A program made the position numbers and the translations under genes. The notes beneath the pieces were generated by a model that did not search any database, was not told the DNA's origin, and saw only the letters and a program-made list of their open reading frames with translations. DNA of 64,000 nucleotides from Trichomonas tenax (lineage: Eukaryota > Parabasalia > Trichomonadida > Trichomonadidae): positions 1-64,000 of the forward strand of contig JALKBU010000084.1 of NCBI GenBank assembly GCA_023091735.1. Direction: 5' to 3'. This document shows positions 1 through 11,104 of the stretch, piece after piece. Within the stretch, counting starts at the first letter, position 1. Every line of letters begins with the position of its first letter.

Positions 1-1266
1 TAAAATTCTAAAATTTTACATTATTACAGCTGCAAATCCAAATCCCATCAAATTCAATAACTTTCATGTGTATAATCGCCCTCAAATCAATTAATGAATT
101 AGTTGCATTTTTAATTTTAAGCGTATACGAGGCATTTGAATCAATAATACACATAAAAATATCATATGCTGCATAGTAGCGCATACATTTATGCTGGAAA
201 TCGTATATTTTCGGACGATTTGAAATGCAATCAATGATTTGATAGATATATAGACTGCGCCACTTATATCACTGGATAGACAACTATCAATATGTACATG
301 AAAGTACTTTCAAATCGAAAAAATATTGATCAGATAAAAAGTTATGAATGTCGCGGGACTACACCGCAGAAGGAAAAATTTTCCCATTGAATCATCAGTT
401 TCAAACGAATTTAATTAATTTTGGTTTAAAAGCCAAATTTATTTCAACTATATGTATGCTGCAGTTACTTATTCTGAATTTTAATTATCATTTATCATAT
501 TTGATTAAATTTGACAAAGACGTTAATTTTTTGACATATCTTTATTGGAATTTTTACGGCGAATTGCGATATATCTCAGGGAACTTTAATAACTTTCAGT
601 ATAAGTGTCCATCCATTACTGTATAGATTGAAGCAGAATCACTGTTTGATTATGTTGAATAAATTATCTTTTCGAATCTAATATTAAAATGGATATTGAT
701 AACGAATACAGTAACCGCATACTCGAAAATCAAAAAAACTTTAGGATCAAATACCATTTTATTGACTGCAGTTTTGAAAAACAAAATGTATCTCGAGAAG
801 TTATGTTAGCCAAGCCATGGTAATCAAGTATCTTAATCTTTGGGCTAGTGGCTTGCCAATATTTCAAAGTTATAAAAATGGCAACTGACAATTTTTTTGC
901 ATATGTGATAATTAAATGAAATATCATAACATATATTACATGATATAAAATGCCTGGTTACTTCAAAGTTTGGGCAAAATTCGATTTTTTGTGTAAATTG
1001 AATAGATTTTCAACAAAAATGAGATCCATGCCTAACTAAATGTATAATAATATTTAGTTCAATGTTGTTGTTGACTATATCATTGTTTTAAAATATTAAT
1101 ATAATCCAATTCAATGATAAGAAGCATTTTATTAGCCCAAGAAGGTTTTAAAAAAATAAGGTTAAGAATGTCACAGCCTTTGCTTCATAATTTAATTTTA
1201 AGTCTGCAGTTGTTGCAAGATTATTGCAATCATCAAGCATGCAAATACATAAAAGTAATGGTTTTT
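1..1266. other. intergenic, no gene supported
   Basis: AT-rich DNA with no coding region that I can defend. The ATG-led frames of 65-92 codons here have the composition of translated noncoding DNA. One perfect 14-bp palindrome, TGAAAGTACTTTCA, lies at 299-312; its role is unknown. Confidence 0.6.
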
Positions 1267-2691
1267 CTATTGAACTTCAAAGACTTCGAGTATGTTCTGG
1301 ACGATCTCTTGAAGTTCTTCGTACTCTGATTCCTGATATTCGCGAATGAGATCAAATCCTCCTGAATTTACAAATTCTTCCACAAAATCTGTGTGTTTGT
1401 TAATGCTTTGTAACTTCATATAAACTTTCATGAAAATTGTCAATGCCTCTGTGATGATTTCGAAGTTATCGTATTCGATGAAACTGATAATTGTATGAAT
1501 GAAATTGACTTGCATAAATATCTCGAAAATAGAACTTGGATCTAAAGCCTCTGCACAAAGATTGATCAAATACAATAAGCTTACTTGTACAGAAATCTTT
1601 GAGCTATGTAGAACCTGAAATGCATTCAACACAGTCTTCTTAATATCAAGATCACATTCGTCGTTAATCTTTCGATCGATAATTGCAGCAATACAAAGCG
1701 CTGCATGCTCAGTGACCTCAGGAATTAACAGCAAATCAATCAAAACCGATGTCTGTATATCCACGCAAAGTATTTCGGCATTGGGGAACGAAATCATAGC
1801 ATTCTGGATCGATTTGAGCACTGGTATTAATATCCTTGGATCTTTGTAATTTAAAAAACTTGCAAGAAACAGAAAAACTTGTGTCTGTTGAGCCAATCGT
1901 GGTGTGTTTGTACCGAAAGTATTAGTTGAAAATATGTCGGATAGAATCCATGAAGAATAAACAGTAACATCATGAATTATTCGATCAAATTCTCCTAATC
2001 TAAAATATGGCGCTAAAAATGTGAATAATGTGGGAAAATCAAGCTTAACTCTAACACTTCCATTCAGTTTTTTAACGTATTGATGTATAATTTGGATATC
2101 AATATCATTTTCAATTAAAGTTGGTGAAACATTCTGTATTATGAAATTGTAGAGGGGATATAGCAGTTCTGATGCATTATCTTGTGTTTTCAAGATGTCT
2201 AATAAAAGGTATTTTGTGATTCGAGACATATCGCGATTTTCAGTAAGAATATGCCGCTGAATAACGAATTCCATTTGCTGGCTGTTGTCTTCTGTAATGG
2301 TGTATGAAAATATCTTTGTTAATTCGCTGAATAATTTTAATAAATTCATGTCTAGTTCTTCTATTTCTAATGTGAATGATCGAAGCATATTAGAAACTGT
2401 CGTATTTATCAGATCTTGATTAGTTATGTAAAATTTGTGATAAATTAATTGGACCAACTTCACAATGTGATCATAGCACTCTGGAATTTGTGAAATATCT
2501 TTTGATTCAAGAGCAGATAATATTATCTCGTTGAATATTTTAATGCTTTCTTCGATTTGAATTTTTAATTCAATTATTGATTGGTTTTGATCATTTTCTA
2601 TTACAGCACCATCTAAGTCTTCGTTGCCATACATCACTTCGATATTTTGACCAACACTAATATCATTATCTGATTCATCATCAGGAAACAT
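1267..2691 (-). CDS. ARM/HEAT-like repeat protein
   Basis: A 474-residue protein made almost entirely of short amphipathic helices, with an acidic N-terminus (about residues 1-45, rich in D and E) followed by repeating helical pairs. The C-terminal segment (GGFDLIREYQES and the acidic stretch after it) resembles the end of importin-alpha-type armadillo repeats, but I see no importin-beta-binding basic patch, so karyopherin function is not supported. The gene at 18976 has the same architecture (disordered acidic start, ARM-like body, acidic end) and may be a paralogue. It begins at an ATG preceded by AT-rich DNA and is divergent from the gene at 3449. Function unknown; a protein-binding scaffold is the general inference for this fold. 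Confidence 0.8.
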   Translation of the reverse strand: MFPDDESDNDISVGQNIEVMYGNEDLDGAVIENDQNQSIIELKIQIEESIKIFNEIILSALESKDISQIPECYDHIVKLVQLIYHKFYITNQDLINTTVSNMLRSFTLEIEELDMNLLKLFSELTKIFSYTITEDNSQQMEFVIQRHILTENRDMSRITKYLLLDILKTQDNASELLYPLYNFIIQNVSPTLIENDIDIQIIHQYVKKLNGSVRVKLDFPTLFTFLAPYFRLGEFDRIIHDVTVYSSWILSDIFSTNTFGTNTPRLAQQTQVFLFLASFLNYKDPRILIPVLKSIQNAMISFPNAEILCVDIQTSVLIDLLLIPEVTEHAALCIAAIIDRKINDECDLDIKKTVLNAFQVLHSSKISVQVSLLYLINLCAEALDPSSIFEIFMQVNFIHTIISFIEYDNFEIITEALTIFMKVYMKLQSINKHTDFVEEFVNSGGFDLIREYQESEYEELQEIVQNILEVFEVQ

Positions 2692-3448
2692 TTTGATTTT
2701 ATGACAAATAATGTTTTAATTCACATTGTTGGCTTTGAGCAGCAGATTCGATGCTAAGTTGGAGGAGCTGAACTAGAAGCACATCTTTTACAATGATTTT
2801 TGAAATTGAAATAAAATTGAAAGCTATATTTCATTAAGCGTAGTGTAATTTGGGTGTATGCATGCTGTGTATGCAAATATCACAGTCATTGGTTTCAAAA
2901 CTTGATATTCTTTCCAAAACAATAAAAATCATCAAAAATATACAAACTCTCTATCAATTGTACAGGAAGCACAATCAAAACAAGCAATTACAAGGCGATG
3001 AGAGCACATGATATCAGTAATGTTACGGTACCTCTTGTTTCGATGATCATTCACAGGCGAACAAGTTTGTGACAGTGGAAATGAAGTTTGCGCATGAAAT
3101 CCTCGTGATCAAATTGCTAAACACGTTCCAATGGGCTATGACATCAACACCGTTACAACATTCAATGTTTTTGTTTTAGCTGGTGTTTCAAATTTTGATG
3201 AAAAAACAAATTTTTTGGGTATAGATAAGAAATTTTCAATTTTAAATCAGCCAAAAATATAGGCCTGCTATGTATCTATTAAAATATTTATTTGCATTTT
3301 CATAAAATTCCTTTTTTGGCCCAAAAATGAAAAAAAAAAACTAAAAAAATTGTATGGTATATTTGGAAAAATTGTCATAAACTTTTTTATACTATGCCAT
3401 GCCATTAAAATGTGCATATATTATATATTTTCTAAAATTTTCTCTCAA
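2692..3448. other. divergent intergenic region with possible coding relic
   Basis: Shared upstream region of two divergent genes. Between about 2990 and 3240 the base composition is less AT-rich and short open stretches occur in two frames of the + strand, broken by stops (for example the residues NPRDQIAKHVPMGYD). This may be a decayed coding fragment that I cannot assign. The rest shows poly-A/T runs only. Confidence 0.3.
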
Positions 3449-5680
3449 ATGCTCACTTTTTGCAATGCCCTCGCATGTACGAAAATTGACAGAATGAAGA
3501 GTTGTAATGATTATCAGAGCGAAGTTCTGCGGCAACAGGCGGCTTCTTTTCTCGTCAGCAAGCACATCGACGAGATCCAGGAGGAGGTCATCAAGAACCT
3601 GAAGAAAACTATCGTCAGCAAACACTATTACGTTCAAAGAATCTTTTCAGCAGAAAATTTCGACATAAATTCGGACGAGTCCATCCAAGAAATCACAAAA
3701 GCAGATATATTCGGACCACTAGAGAAAAATATATCTGATAATTTTGCCGCAATCGATTTGCCCGCTGATTTTCAGAAAGGACCAATGAAAGCATTCCTCA
3801 ATACGTTGCTTGATAGCCTGGAGAACTTCCTTCCCGCATTTTATAAGTTAAATCCGAATAAATTTCCGCCTGGCCGCTTCCTTGCAAGTCCATGCGACTA
3901 CTTAGTTCGCTGTGTGTTTCCAGCACTCTTCGGTTACTGTTGGGCTATAGAACCGGCACAAGCATACGCAGAAAACTTAGTTAGATGGTTTGGCGAGATA
4001 TATTCGACAAAACCTGATTTTATTGCTAAATTCAGGAACCAGTGGATGTTCAATGCGATGAGAGGCTTCTTTACATGTTTAGATTTTAATAACTTCATTG
4101 AATCTGCAATTACGCCAATTTATACTTCATATATACAACAGCCAGCTTCACAGCAGCAAAGTGCTTCATATTTGATATCACGAGCTATAATGATCGTTAA
4201 CAATTTTCATCAATATTATTCAACATTACCTTCTGTTCTTAATACGTTATTCACACTATTTTACGAGAAAATAAAATCGCTGTGCCAGACGAATGGCAAG
4301 GATCCTGAGAGCGAATACAGTCAAATTGTTGTATATCTTTTTTATGATGGATTAATTCAACATTTTTTGAAATTCCCGATACTTTACATCGCTAAAAGGC
4401 TCGTTCCTTTGGCTGATGTCATTAATTTTTACGATATTTATTCGGTTTTCTTGGTTAAATTCGGTAAAACAGAAAAGCTCAACAAAGATCTCGTTCAAGC
4501 CATCCAAAACGATCCGCTTTTTGCTCAGTTCGATCCAATGTCAATCATTGCTGATACAAAATCGCAATTAGCTTCAGGTACTTTACCATCGCTCCAAGAG
4601 TTTTGTAATATCGTCCAATGCGCACACCAGCCACTCCTCATGACATCCCATAGCCTTGCTTTTCTGTTTCGATTTGTGGCTTCGCTCCAGCACATGGCTA
4701 TGCTACCAAAATCAATTGATAGATCAATTGACTTAGTTTTTCAGCAGGCTTTAGCAGATAAGTTGGAGGATTACAACGACTACATCTTCTGGTTCCCATG
4801 TTATTCATTAACATATATGAATATTAATTCGACAAAATTTGAGAAAAGTATGACATTGAGTCCTGTTTACAGACTGCTTACTAACAGAGATCTACATTTA
4901 TTGTCAACTTGCACTAATTTTTATGATGCATTTTCAATAGCTGAAGAAACAACTGTTTCAGCGTTCCATCCTCAGCTTTCAACAGAAATACACTGGCTTC
5001 TGCATTCACAAGGCGAAACTCTTAAAGATATTCTGCCAAAACTTGATGAAGAAATAAAGAAGAAATGGGAAGAAATCAAAGATAGGCGAAAGAGAATTGA
5101 CAGGCTTTGTACAATGAATTACACACTTGATGCCATCAATCAGTCCCTTCCTGCTGAGAATCCAATGATGTTTATCGGTATTCAGCTATTCGAGAGATTC
5201 CAAAAGATCCACGATATAATGCCGAGAGCTTTCATTGAAGTTGCAACACAAAAGATCAGCGAAATGTGTGGACCCTCTTATAATGCCTTCGGAAAGTATG
5301 TAGCTATAGGATTGGTAATGAGTCTTTCACCAAACGTTAAATCGGAAATCATTCCTGATAATCCAAAACCAAAGAATTACTCAGAAGGATTAATCGGAGA
5401 AATGCAAAGATTAGTTAGGTCACCCATTATCACTTCATCACTTATTCCAGATGCCATTCGCCTTGCACAAGATTGCGCGACAGTTCTCAAGTATGGCTCT
5501 GAGCAGCACATCGAGAACGCTCTTGTTCGCTGCTTCGCTCCACCTTTCATTTCTAATCCGAGTATGATTTCGCAGAATTTGAACAACTGTCTTTCATTCT
5601 TCCCGGATAACCTTCAGGACTACGTTTTCACCAAGGAGGAACGCAGCTCATTGAGAGCTTTCTTCATCTCTATCATATAG
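3449..5680 (+). CDS. large helical protein, unrecognised
   Basis: About 743 residues, mostly alpha-helical, with no domain I can name firmly. One helical stretch (about residues 170-240) faintly recalls a RasGAP-type all-helical fold, but no arginine finger or FLR motif is evident, so this is only a suggestion. A basic, helical segment near residue 545 (KKKWEEIKDRRKRIDR) could be a short coiled coil. Start choice: the frame is open further upstream but without an ATG; the ATG at 3449 directly follows TCTCAA, an initiator-like patch of the kind seen before other genes here. An alternative ATG at 3494 coincides with the point where coding-like composition becomes strong. The stop at 5678 is followed by AT-rich DNA. 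Confidence 0.75.
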   Translation: MLTFCNALACTKIDRMKSCNDYQSEVLRQQAASFLVSKHIDEIQEEVIKNLKKTIVSKHYYVQRIFSAENFDINSDESIQEITKADIFGPLEKNISDNFAAIDLPADFQKGPMKAFLNTLLDSLENFLPAFYKLNPNKFPPGRFLASPCDYLVRCVFPALFGYCWAIEPAQAYAENLVRWFGEIYSTKPDFIAKFRNQWMFNAMRGFFTCLDFNNFIESAITPIYTSYIQQPASQQQSASYLISRAIMIVNNFHQYYSTLPSVLNTLFTLFYEKIKSLCQTNGKDPESEYSQIVVYLFYDGLIQHFLKFPILYIAKRLVPLADVINFYDIYSVFLVKFGKTEKLNKDLVQAIQNDPLFAQFDPMSIIADTKSQLASGTLPSLQEFCNIVQCAHQPLLMTSHSLAFLFRFVASLQHMAMLPKSIDRSIDLVFQQALADKLEDYNDYIFWFPCYSLTYMNINSTKFEKSMTLSPVYRLLTNRDLHLLSTCTNFYDAFSIAEETTVSAFHPQLSTEIHWLLHSQGETLKDILPKLDEEIKKKWEEIKDRRKRIDRLCTMNYTLDAINQSLPAENPMMFIGIQLFERFQKIHDIMPRAFIEVATQKISEMCGPSYNAFGKYVAIGLVMSLSPNVKSEIIPDNPKPKNYSEGLIGEMQRLVRSPIITSSLIPDAIRLAQDCATVLKYGSEQHIENALVRCFAPPFISNPSMISQNLNNCLSFFPDNLQDYVFTKEERSSLRAFFISII

Positions 5681-6124
5681 ACTTTCTTATTATTATTTAT
5701 GTATTTTATTATCAATGTTTTTATTTTATATACTATAATATAAACGTTCTATTTTGTTTGAAACATAACCGATTATCAGTTCTTAGTTGTGCTTTTATTG
5801 TCAATAATCTCCAAATATTTTTTGATTTTGTTCAATAGTTATTACAAGCATTAATAAACAGCTTGAGTTATCGAATGAATATCATTTTGTTAAATGTTAG
5901 TATAGATTTAGATTTTGAAACTTTTGAAATCTTATTATTTTGTGAATTTGAGATGAAATTTATAATATGCACTATATGGAAAAGTATGAAATCATATCGA
6001 AAGAAGTTGAAAAAACATTTTTTGGAAATTTTGATAAAAATTAATCTACAATAGTATCAAAATGTTATCCTTTGATTTTTATCAAAAAAACGAAAATTCG
6101 GCAAATTTTTTATATTTTAAAAAC
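5681..6124. other. intergenic
   Basis: AT-rich spacer with no supported gene. The 60-codon frame inside it starts with TTG and has no coding character. Confidence 0.6.
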
Positions 6125-6151
6125 TTTACATGTCAAATTTTGTCAAGTAAA
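6125..6151 (+). promoter_or_regulatory. TTTACATGTCAAA motif pair
   Basis: One forward copy of the recurring promoter motif (TTTACATGTCAAA) followed after a few bases by an inverted, weaker copy (TTTGTCAAGTAAA). The pair ends seven bases before the ATG of the reticulon-like gene. The same element recurs before about ten genes in the window, which argues for a transcription factor site rather than chance. Confidence 0.5.
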
Positions 6152-6157
6152 ATATAA

Positions 6158-8218
6158 ATGAACTTGAGGCGTTGGCTTTTAGCGCGGGCCGTCGTTTTTC
6201 AAGATTTATTCTTTTGGAGGAGAGACTGGGAGACTCTTTTCTACGTTATTCTATTAAATTTGGCTATTATTCTGAATTATTTTGGTAAAACAATTATAGT
6301 AGTTCCAATATTCACAATAATGGTTTATTATTTTCTCACAGATACACCAACAATAGACACTAAATTCGAATTGAATTATGATATGGCTCGTTGCATATCA
6401 ACATGGCGCGCTTTTTTACATTTTTTTCTACAGCAAAAAATTTCGATTGCAACTATATCGGCGATCATTGGAACTGTACTCTCTATAATATCTTTCAGTA
6501 GTATTTACATTTACTTGATTATTTTAATCGAATTAAATTTCTTAGCGGTAACTTGCTTCAAATACGCGAAACACGAATTAGCATATTATAGGTTTATCGC
6601 CAGGGACTCCATCCAAGAAGAATATGACTATTTTAAATGGTTTCAAATTCACTCAGAAGTTTTGTCTGTTGTTCCTGTGGACGTTCAAACATCATACCTG
6701 TGCAATCTTTCGTATTACGATCTGATTTTATTTCATATTGGGATCAATAGATGTTTAGATTTATTCGATCAAGCACATAAGATCATCGTGGAAGGAAAAA
6801 TACAACGCGAGTGCATTTCCTATATAAGAACAATCTGGAATCAACAACAGCAGCATCGTCAAAATATAACAGCGCTGAAGAAACAGAAAAATCCTGATCT
6901 CGCAGCGCCTGAATTAGAGCGTCAATTACGCGAAACATTCTTAGTTGCACACTTGAGGAGCGTCGTTGAGCATGTTTATAGGGACAAGGATAGTGCTGTC
7001 ATGGAGGAATTGCAGAAAAAGCTTCAGGAAGAACAAGCAAGGCAAATTAATCAGCCGGTCGATGACTCTTGGATGGAAGAAGCTGCTTATCACAACAAGC
7101 CAAAGTCCGCTCCGAAGCGCTCCAAAGTTGAGAAGGAAAAGAAGGAAGAAGCTCCGCCTCAGCCACCGCTTAAAATCTCGCATCCTCAAGTTGTCGAGAA
7201 GAGTGAGAAACAGCGGCGAATTGAGGAGAAGAAGAAACACAAGAAGCAGATGGAAATGGAAAATAGACGCAAACAGGAACAGGAAGAGAGGAACTTGATG
7301 AGGCAGAGAGAGCTAGAATTAGAAGCTGAGAGACAGAAAGAATTAGAAGAACAAGAAAGACAAAGAATAATAGAAGAAGAAAAGAAGAGAAAATTAGAAT
7401 TGATTGAATTAGAAAAACAAATAGAAATCGAAAAGCAAAAAGAAATCGAGAAACAGAAAGAATTAGAAGAGCTGCAAAAACAGAAGGAATTAGAGATTCT
7501 TCAGAAACAAAAGGAATTAGAATTGCAGAAGCAGATGGAATTAGAGTTGCAAAAGCAAAAGGAATTAGAAATTCAAAGGCAACGAGAATTGGAATTAGAA
7601 AAGCAACGCGAGATCGAGAGACAAAAGCAACTTGAAATCAAGAGGCAGGAAGAACTCGAGCATCAGAGAGAGTTAGAACGTCTTGCAGAGCTTCAGAGAC
7701 TTGAGGAAGAGAGACAGGCGGAATTGAAGAAACAAATCGAGCAGATTGTAACAGATCACAGCTCTTCGAAAGAGTCTGAAAAGAAGAAGAAAGGTTTCAA
7801 AAGTCTCATGGAAGTTGGCAGAAGACAGAGGAAGCACAGCCTCTCGAGTATACCGAGGGTTCCTGAGCCACAGCTTCCTGATATCATTGAGCCTTTCGAC
7901 TTCGAGAAAACACGTGAGATGAGACAGAAGCAACAGTTGCAGACTGAAACAGAGTTCGGTAATCAGAATCAATTCTTTGCACCTTTCGAGAATGTTCAGA
8001 AACACCAAAGCAATTTTATGTCAGGTCAAAATCAATATACAGCGGTAAATTCAAATACAATGGCTAATCTCAATACTGTGAGTAATACAACTAATCAGAA
8101 TATAAATTCAAGCACTAATTCTTCAACTGGTGGTGATAGCGAACAAGGAAATGATTGGCAAACAACTTTAGAACAGTTGTCGATGCCGAGAAGGAGGAGG
8201 GGTGGCGGTAGAAAATAA
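6158..8218 (+). CDS. reticulon-like membrane protein with long coiled coil
   Basis: A 686-residue protein. The N-terminal 140 residues hold two long hydrophobic hairpins (about 22-70 and 95-130) preceded by VVFQDLFFWRRDWET, which closely fits the start of a reticulon homology domain (typically a DLLYWR-like motif before the first hairpin). Residues about 150-250 form a mixed helical region. From about 270 to 530 follows a highly charged coiled coil with imperfect repeats of the type QKQKELEL. A low-complexity N/S/Q-rich tail ends in a basic cluster (PRRRRGGGRK). Reticulon-type hairpins bend ER tubules; a long coiled-coil extension suggests tethering or ER-phagy-like roles, but that is inference. 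The ATG lies seven bases after a copy of the recurring promoter motif. Confidence 0.65.
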   Translation: MNLRRWLLARAVVFQDLFFWRRDWETLFYVILLNLAIILNYFGKTIIVVPIFTIMVYYFLTDTPTIDTKFELNYDMARCISTWRAFLHFFLQQKISIATISAIIGTVLSIISFSSIYIYLIILIELNFLAVTCFKYAKHELAYYRFIARDSIQEEYDYFKWFQIHSEVLSVVPVDVQTSYLCNLSYYDLILFHIGINRCLDLFDQAHKIIVEGKIQRECISYIRTIWNQQQQHRQNITALKKQKNPDLAAPELERQLRETFLVAHLRSVVEHVYRDKDSAVMEELQKKLQEEQARQINQPVDDSWMEEAAYHNKPKSAPKRSKVEKEKKEEAPPQPPLKISHPQVVEKSEKQRRIEEKKKHKKQMEMENRRKQEQEERNLMRQRELELEAERQKELEEQERQRIIEEEKKRKLELIELEKQIEIEKQKEIEKQKELEELQKQKELEILQKQKELELQKQMELELQKQKELEIQRQRELELEKQREIERQKQLEIKRQEELEHQRELERLAELQRLEEERQAELKKQIEQIVTDHSSSKESEKKKKGFKSLMEVGRRQRKHSLSSIPRVPEPQLPDIIEPFDFEKTREMRQKQQLQTETEFGNQNQFFAPFENVQKHQSNFMSGQNQYTAVNSNTMANLNTVSNTTNQNINSSTNSSTGGDSEQGNDWQTTLEQLSMPRRRRGGGRK

Positions 8219-8469
8219 TATTTATTTATATTATATTGTTAACTAAATAAACTGGGTTTTTGGTTTATTTATCGAAAAAAAACTTTTATAATGAACTATA
8301 TCAATCCTAAACATACGAAAACATACATCATAAAGAGTACTGTATAAAGCAATAGGAAAATATTTGAGTTTATGAGTCTTTGAAACGAATTTTGAAGAAG
8401 GAAAAACAATGAGATAATTAAGGTTATTTATATATATTTATTTTATCGTTCTGTCAATTTTCAAAAAAG

Positions 8470-8703
8470 ATGGCAGCGATTTTCTCGCTGAGTGGAATGC
8501 TAACAGTGCTTCTTATATTCATCTGCACAGCTTACTACCTCCAGCCGTACGCGACACGCTGGTTTGTTAAGGATAGCCCCTCTTTGTGGAGATCTACTTT
8601 ATGGAAAGCTGCTCGTGCCGGCGAAAGACTGTCACCGTGGATCGCTATAATGCTCCTCGTTTTGGCAATTATCCATTTCCAGACAAAATGGAACGATGTT
8701 TAA
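8470..8703 (+). CDS. TMEM167: Kish / TMEM167 family protein
   Basis: A 77-residue protein with two membrane segments (about 8-25 and 56-72) matching the Kish family from end to end: the start MAAIFSLSGMLTVLLIFICT corresponds to the family N-terminus, and LWKAARAGERLSPWIA to the conserved WKxARxGERxSP loop. Kish proteins (KSH1 in yeast, TMEM167A/B in animals) act in the early secretory pathway at the Golgi. Length is normal for the family. The leader contains TTTTCAAAAAAG just before the ATG, an initiator-like patch. It stands alone between convergent and tandem neighbours; there is no sign of an operon. Confidence 0.93.
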   Translation: MAAIFSLSGMLTVLLIFICTAYYLQPYATRWFVKDSPSLWRSTLWKAARAGERLSPWIAIMLLVLAIIHFQTKWNDV

Positions 8704-9178
8704 TTTCTATATATTTGATTTTCATTTCTATACTGTAGCCTGCTTTATATATTATTTGTTAAATCGTATTAAATCAAATTCTACTCAACAAATGGACAAA
8801 TTTCACATTATATAATTTTTTCATATCATGCTCCAAATCAATAACATACATTGCTTACATTCGTAAAAGATTATACGCTGCAAATCAATCAGTATAATAT
8901 AATTTTTAAAAAATATGAAATTCAAGTTTTAATAATCATAAAATATATATGGAACTACTCTATCTTTATGCTAAAGAGTTACTACGTATAATATTTTAAA
9001 AATGTTAAAAATAATTTTTAGTTATACATATTTTCTCATTGAATGAATGAAACCTTAATGTAGGGAATACAGTTTGTGTCATTTATTTTGCTTTATAAGC
9101 ATTTTACAAAAATTATTTTAATTATAAAATAAGATAAATGGATTATATAGCTTATTTATTAACTGACATAAACATGAA
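8704..9178. other. intergenic, convergent 3' ends
   Basis: AT-rich spacer between two convergent genes. It should hold both polyadenylation regions; no other structure is seen. Confidence 0.6.
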
Positions 9179-10543
9179 TTATTCACTCTGTGGGAGAGCC
9201 TCAGTCTTGATGATGATGACATTTCCGCCTTCGCAGCAAACAGCGACGTATTTACCATCGGTGGAATACTGGAGATCGAAGACGGTCTGGTTGAGCATAT
9301 ACGAGGCAAGCAACTTGCCACTTTGAACATCCCAGAATTTGCATGTTTGATCGCTGCTTCCGGAAACGATAATTTTCTCATCAGGCGAGAATGAGATTGC
9401 ATATATTGGCTTCTGGTGGCCCTGGAGAACGAGCAATGAGTTTCCTGAGCGAGCATCCCACAATCTGACGGTGCTATCGAAAGAAGCAGATGCAATAATA
9501 CCGTTTTTGCCCCATCTGAGTGTGTAGACAGGAGATGTGTGACCAGTGAGGACAGTGCAGTCAGCATCGCGATGCCAAACGCGAACCGTGTTATCATCAG
9601 AGCATGATGCAAGAAGTTCTCCGTTTGGCTCCCAAACAACGCAGTATGTGGCGTTTGTATGTCCTGTGAGCCATAATGGCTGTGCTTCGAGTGAATCAAA
9701 AATGCCAACTGCGCCATTTTCGCAGCAAACAGCGAAAGATGTGTCAGTACGCCATGCAGCATCACGAATGCCGCTGTTAGCTGGGAAATCTTTAACAACT
9801 TCGCCAGATTCCGCAACGAGAATCAAAATCTTTGTAGAAGAAGAACCAACAAGCAAATATTGGCCGTTTGTATTGAATTTGATAACGCGAATCGATGGAT
9901 TCTCTTCTGTTGGCTTCTCGTAGATTAATTCGCCCTGATTGTTGAAAACTCTCACGATACCATCAGATGAACCTGTGGCGATGAGTGAAGAGTCTGGGGA
10001 CCAATCTAAGCTGGAAACTTGGTGATCGCCCTCGTTTGATGAAGCGTCGCCGTGTTGAAGGCAACATTGCGAGATTGTGTCGGGAGACTGGAAATTCCAG
10101 ATGATAGCGCTGTTGTCTGTACTTCCTGTAGCGAGGAGGTTTCCGTCTTTTGTCCACTGGCAGCAGACAACGTTCGCTGTGTGCTCTGAAAGTGTAATCG
10201 AGTTTGTTTGATCGAGAGGCATCGATGGTTCTTCCGCAACTTGCTTTTGGTCCTTTGGAAGCGGGATGTTTCCTTCGCGAAGGGCCGCATTCAATAATGT
10301 AATTTGTGAGCCATAGCTGACGTCGATTGTCTTCTGGCCGGCTGCGATTGTGCGCTCGAGCTGGATATAAAGAAGTCCTTTTTGCAGCAATGTGATCAAC
10401 GCTCCTGGCGGAACTTGATATCCAGTTATCTGAGAGGAATCAATCGAAGATTCGTTGACATATGTGTAGTGGGAGTGCTCAAAGCCGCATTCCTTGAAGT
10501 ATCTAAGGATTAAAAACGTAACTTCGTCACTAGAAATAGACAT
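9179..10543 (-). CDS. TBL1XR1: TBL1-type LisH and WD40 repeat protein
   Basis: A 454-residue homologue of TBL1/TBLR1 (Sif2 in yeast, HOS15 in plants). The N-terminus MSISSDEVTFLILRYFKECG is a LisH motif nearly identical to that of animal TBL1, continuing with VPPGALITLLQKGLLY, also a family signature. After a short linker come about seven to eight WD40 repeats (roughly residues 115-450) with recurring GHxxxVxxxxW and WD ends, for example LTGHTSPVYTLRWGKNG. Family members sit in NCoR/SMRT or Set3-type histone deacetylase complexes and repress or exchange co-regulators at chromatin. The full-length open frame with canonical start makes the call secure; the complex in this organism is inferred. 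Confidence 0.92.
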   Translation of the reverse strand: MSISSDEVTFLILRYFKECGFEHSHYTYVNESSIDSSQITGYQVPPGALITLLQKGLLYIQLERTIAAGQKTIDVSYGSQITLLNAALREGNIPLPKDQKQVAEEPSMPLDQTNSITLSEHTANVVCCQWTKDGNLLATGSTDNSAIIWNFQSPDTISQCCLQHGDASSNEGDHQVSSLDWSPDSSLIATGSSDGIVRVFNNQGELIYEKPTEENPSIRVIKFNTNGQYLLVGSSSTKILILVAESGEVVKDFPANSGIRDAAWRTDTSFAVCCENGAVGIFDSLEAQPLWLTGHTNATYCVVWEPNGELLASCSDDNTVRVWHRDADCTVLTGHTSPVYTLRWGKNGIIASASFDSTVRLWDARSGNSLLVLQGHQKPIYAISFSPDEKIIVSGSSDQTCKFWDVQSGKLLASYMLNQTVFDLQYSTDGKYVAVCCEGGNVIIIKTEALPQSE

Positions 10544-11104
10544 TTAAAATTTGGGTGTTTTTATCGTCCACCCTTAATAAATTATGGAGACCCCGAAATA
10601 ATACAAAACTTTTTTGTTTCAAGCTCTTATTCATGCATAATAATATACTCAACGAATATATCTCGGATTTCATTTTATACGTATTGGAAACCCATTATAC
10701 AATTAAAATTATATCAATATTAAGATAAAATTTAATATATAATGAATTTTAGATCAATAGACCTTCCAACAAATACAACTCGATCACGTTGATCATGTGA
10801 AAATGTGAGGAAACAATGATATATTTGTAGTTTTATTAAAATGTTGTGAATATTTTACATGGCGGTTTTAAATATACTTTGAGATGTAAAGTAAATCATA
10901 TTAAAATGATGTGAAACAATGGTGAACAATGGACTTTTATAATTCTAACTTATAGCAATGCAGATATACACCAATTGAAGCTTAGTGGATATTATAGCAA
11001 CTGAATATTCACAAAAGTATATTTTAAAACAAACATTTGACAAAAATAAATTTACATGACAAAAATCATTAAGGTTACAAATCTTTTTTATTGTGATTCA
11101 AGCA
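10544..11104. other. divergent intergenic region with promoter motif
   Basis: Shared upstream region of the TBL1 gene and the small membrane protein gene. It contains a motif copy TTTACATGACAAAA at 11051-11064 and a weaker one (ACATTTGACAAAAA) at about 11033-11046, their TGACA cores 19 bases apart. Both lie near the + strand gene. Otherwise AT-rich. Confidence 0.5.

Noticed and set aside
348..626. 92-codon ATG frame
   Set aside because: Amino acid composition (N, F, Y, I, L rich) is that of translated AT-rich noncoding DNA; no domain or upstream motif.
730..1329. Short frames on both strands
   Set aside because: Same noncoding composition; one overlaps the end of the ARM gene antisense.
9118..9816. 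232-codon frame overlapping TBL1
   Set aside because: Shadow of the WD40 gene in another frame; TBL1 match is decisive.
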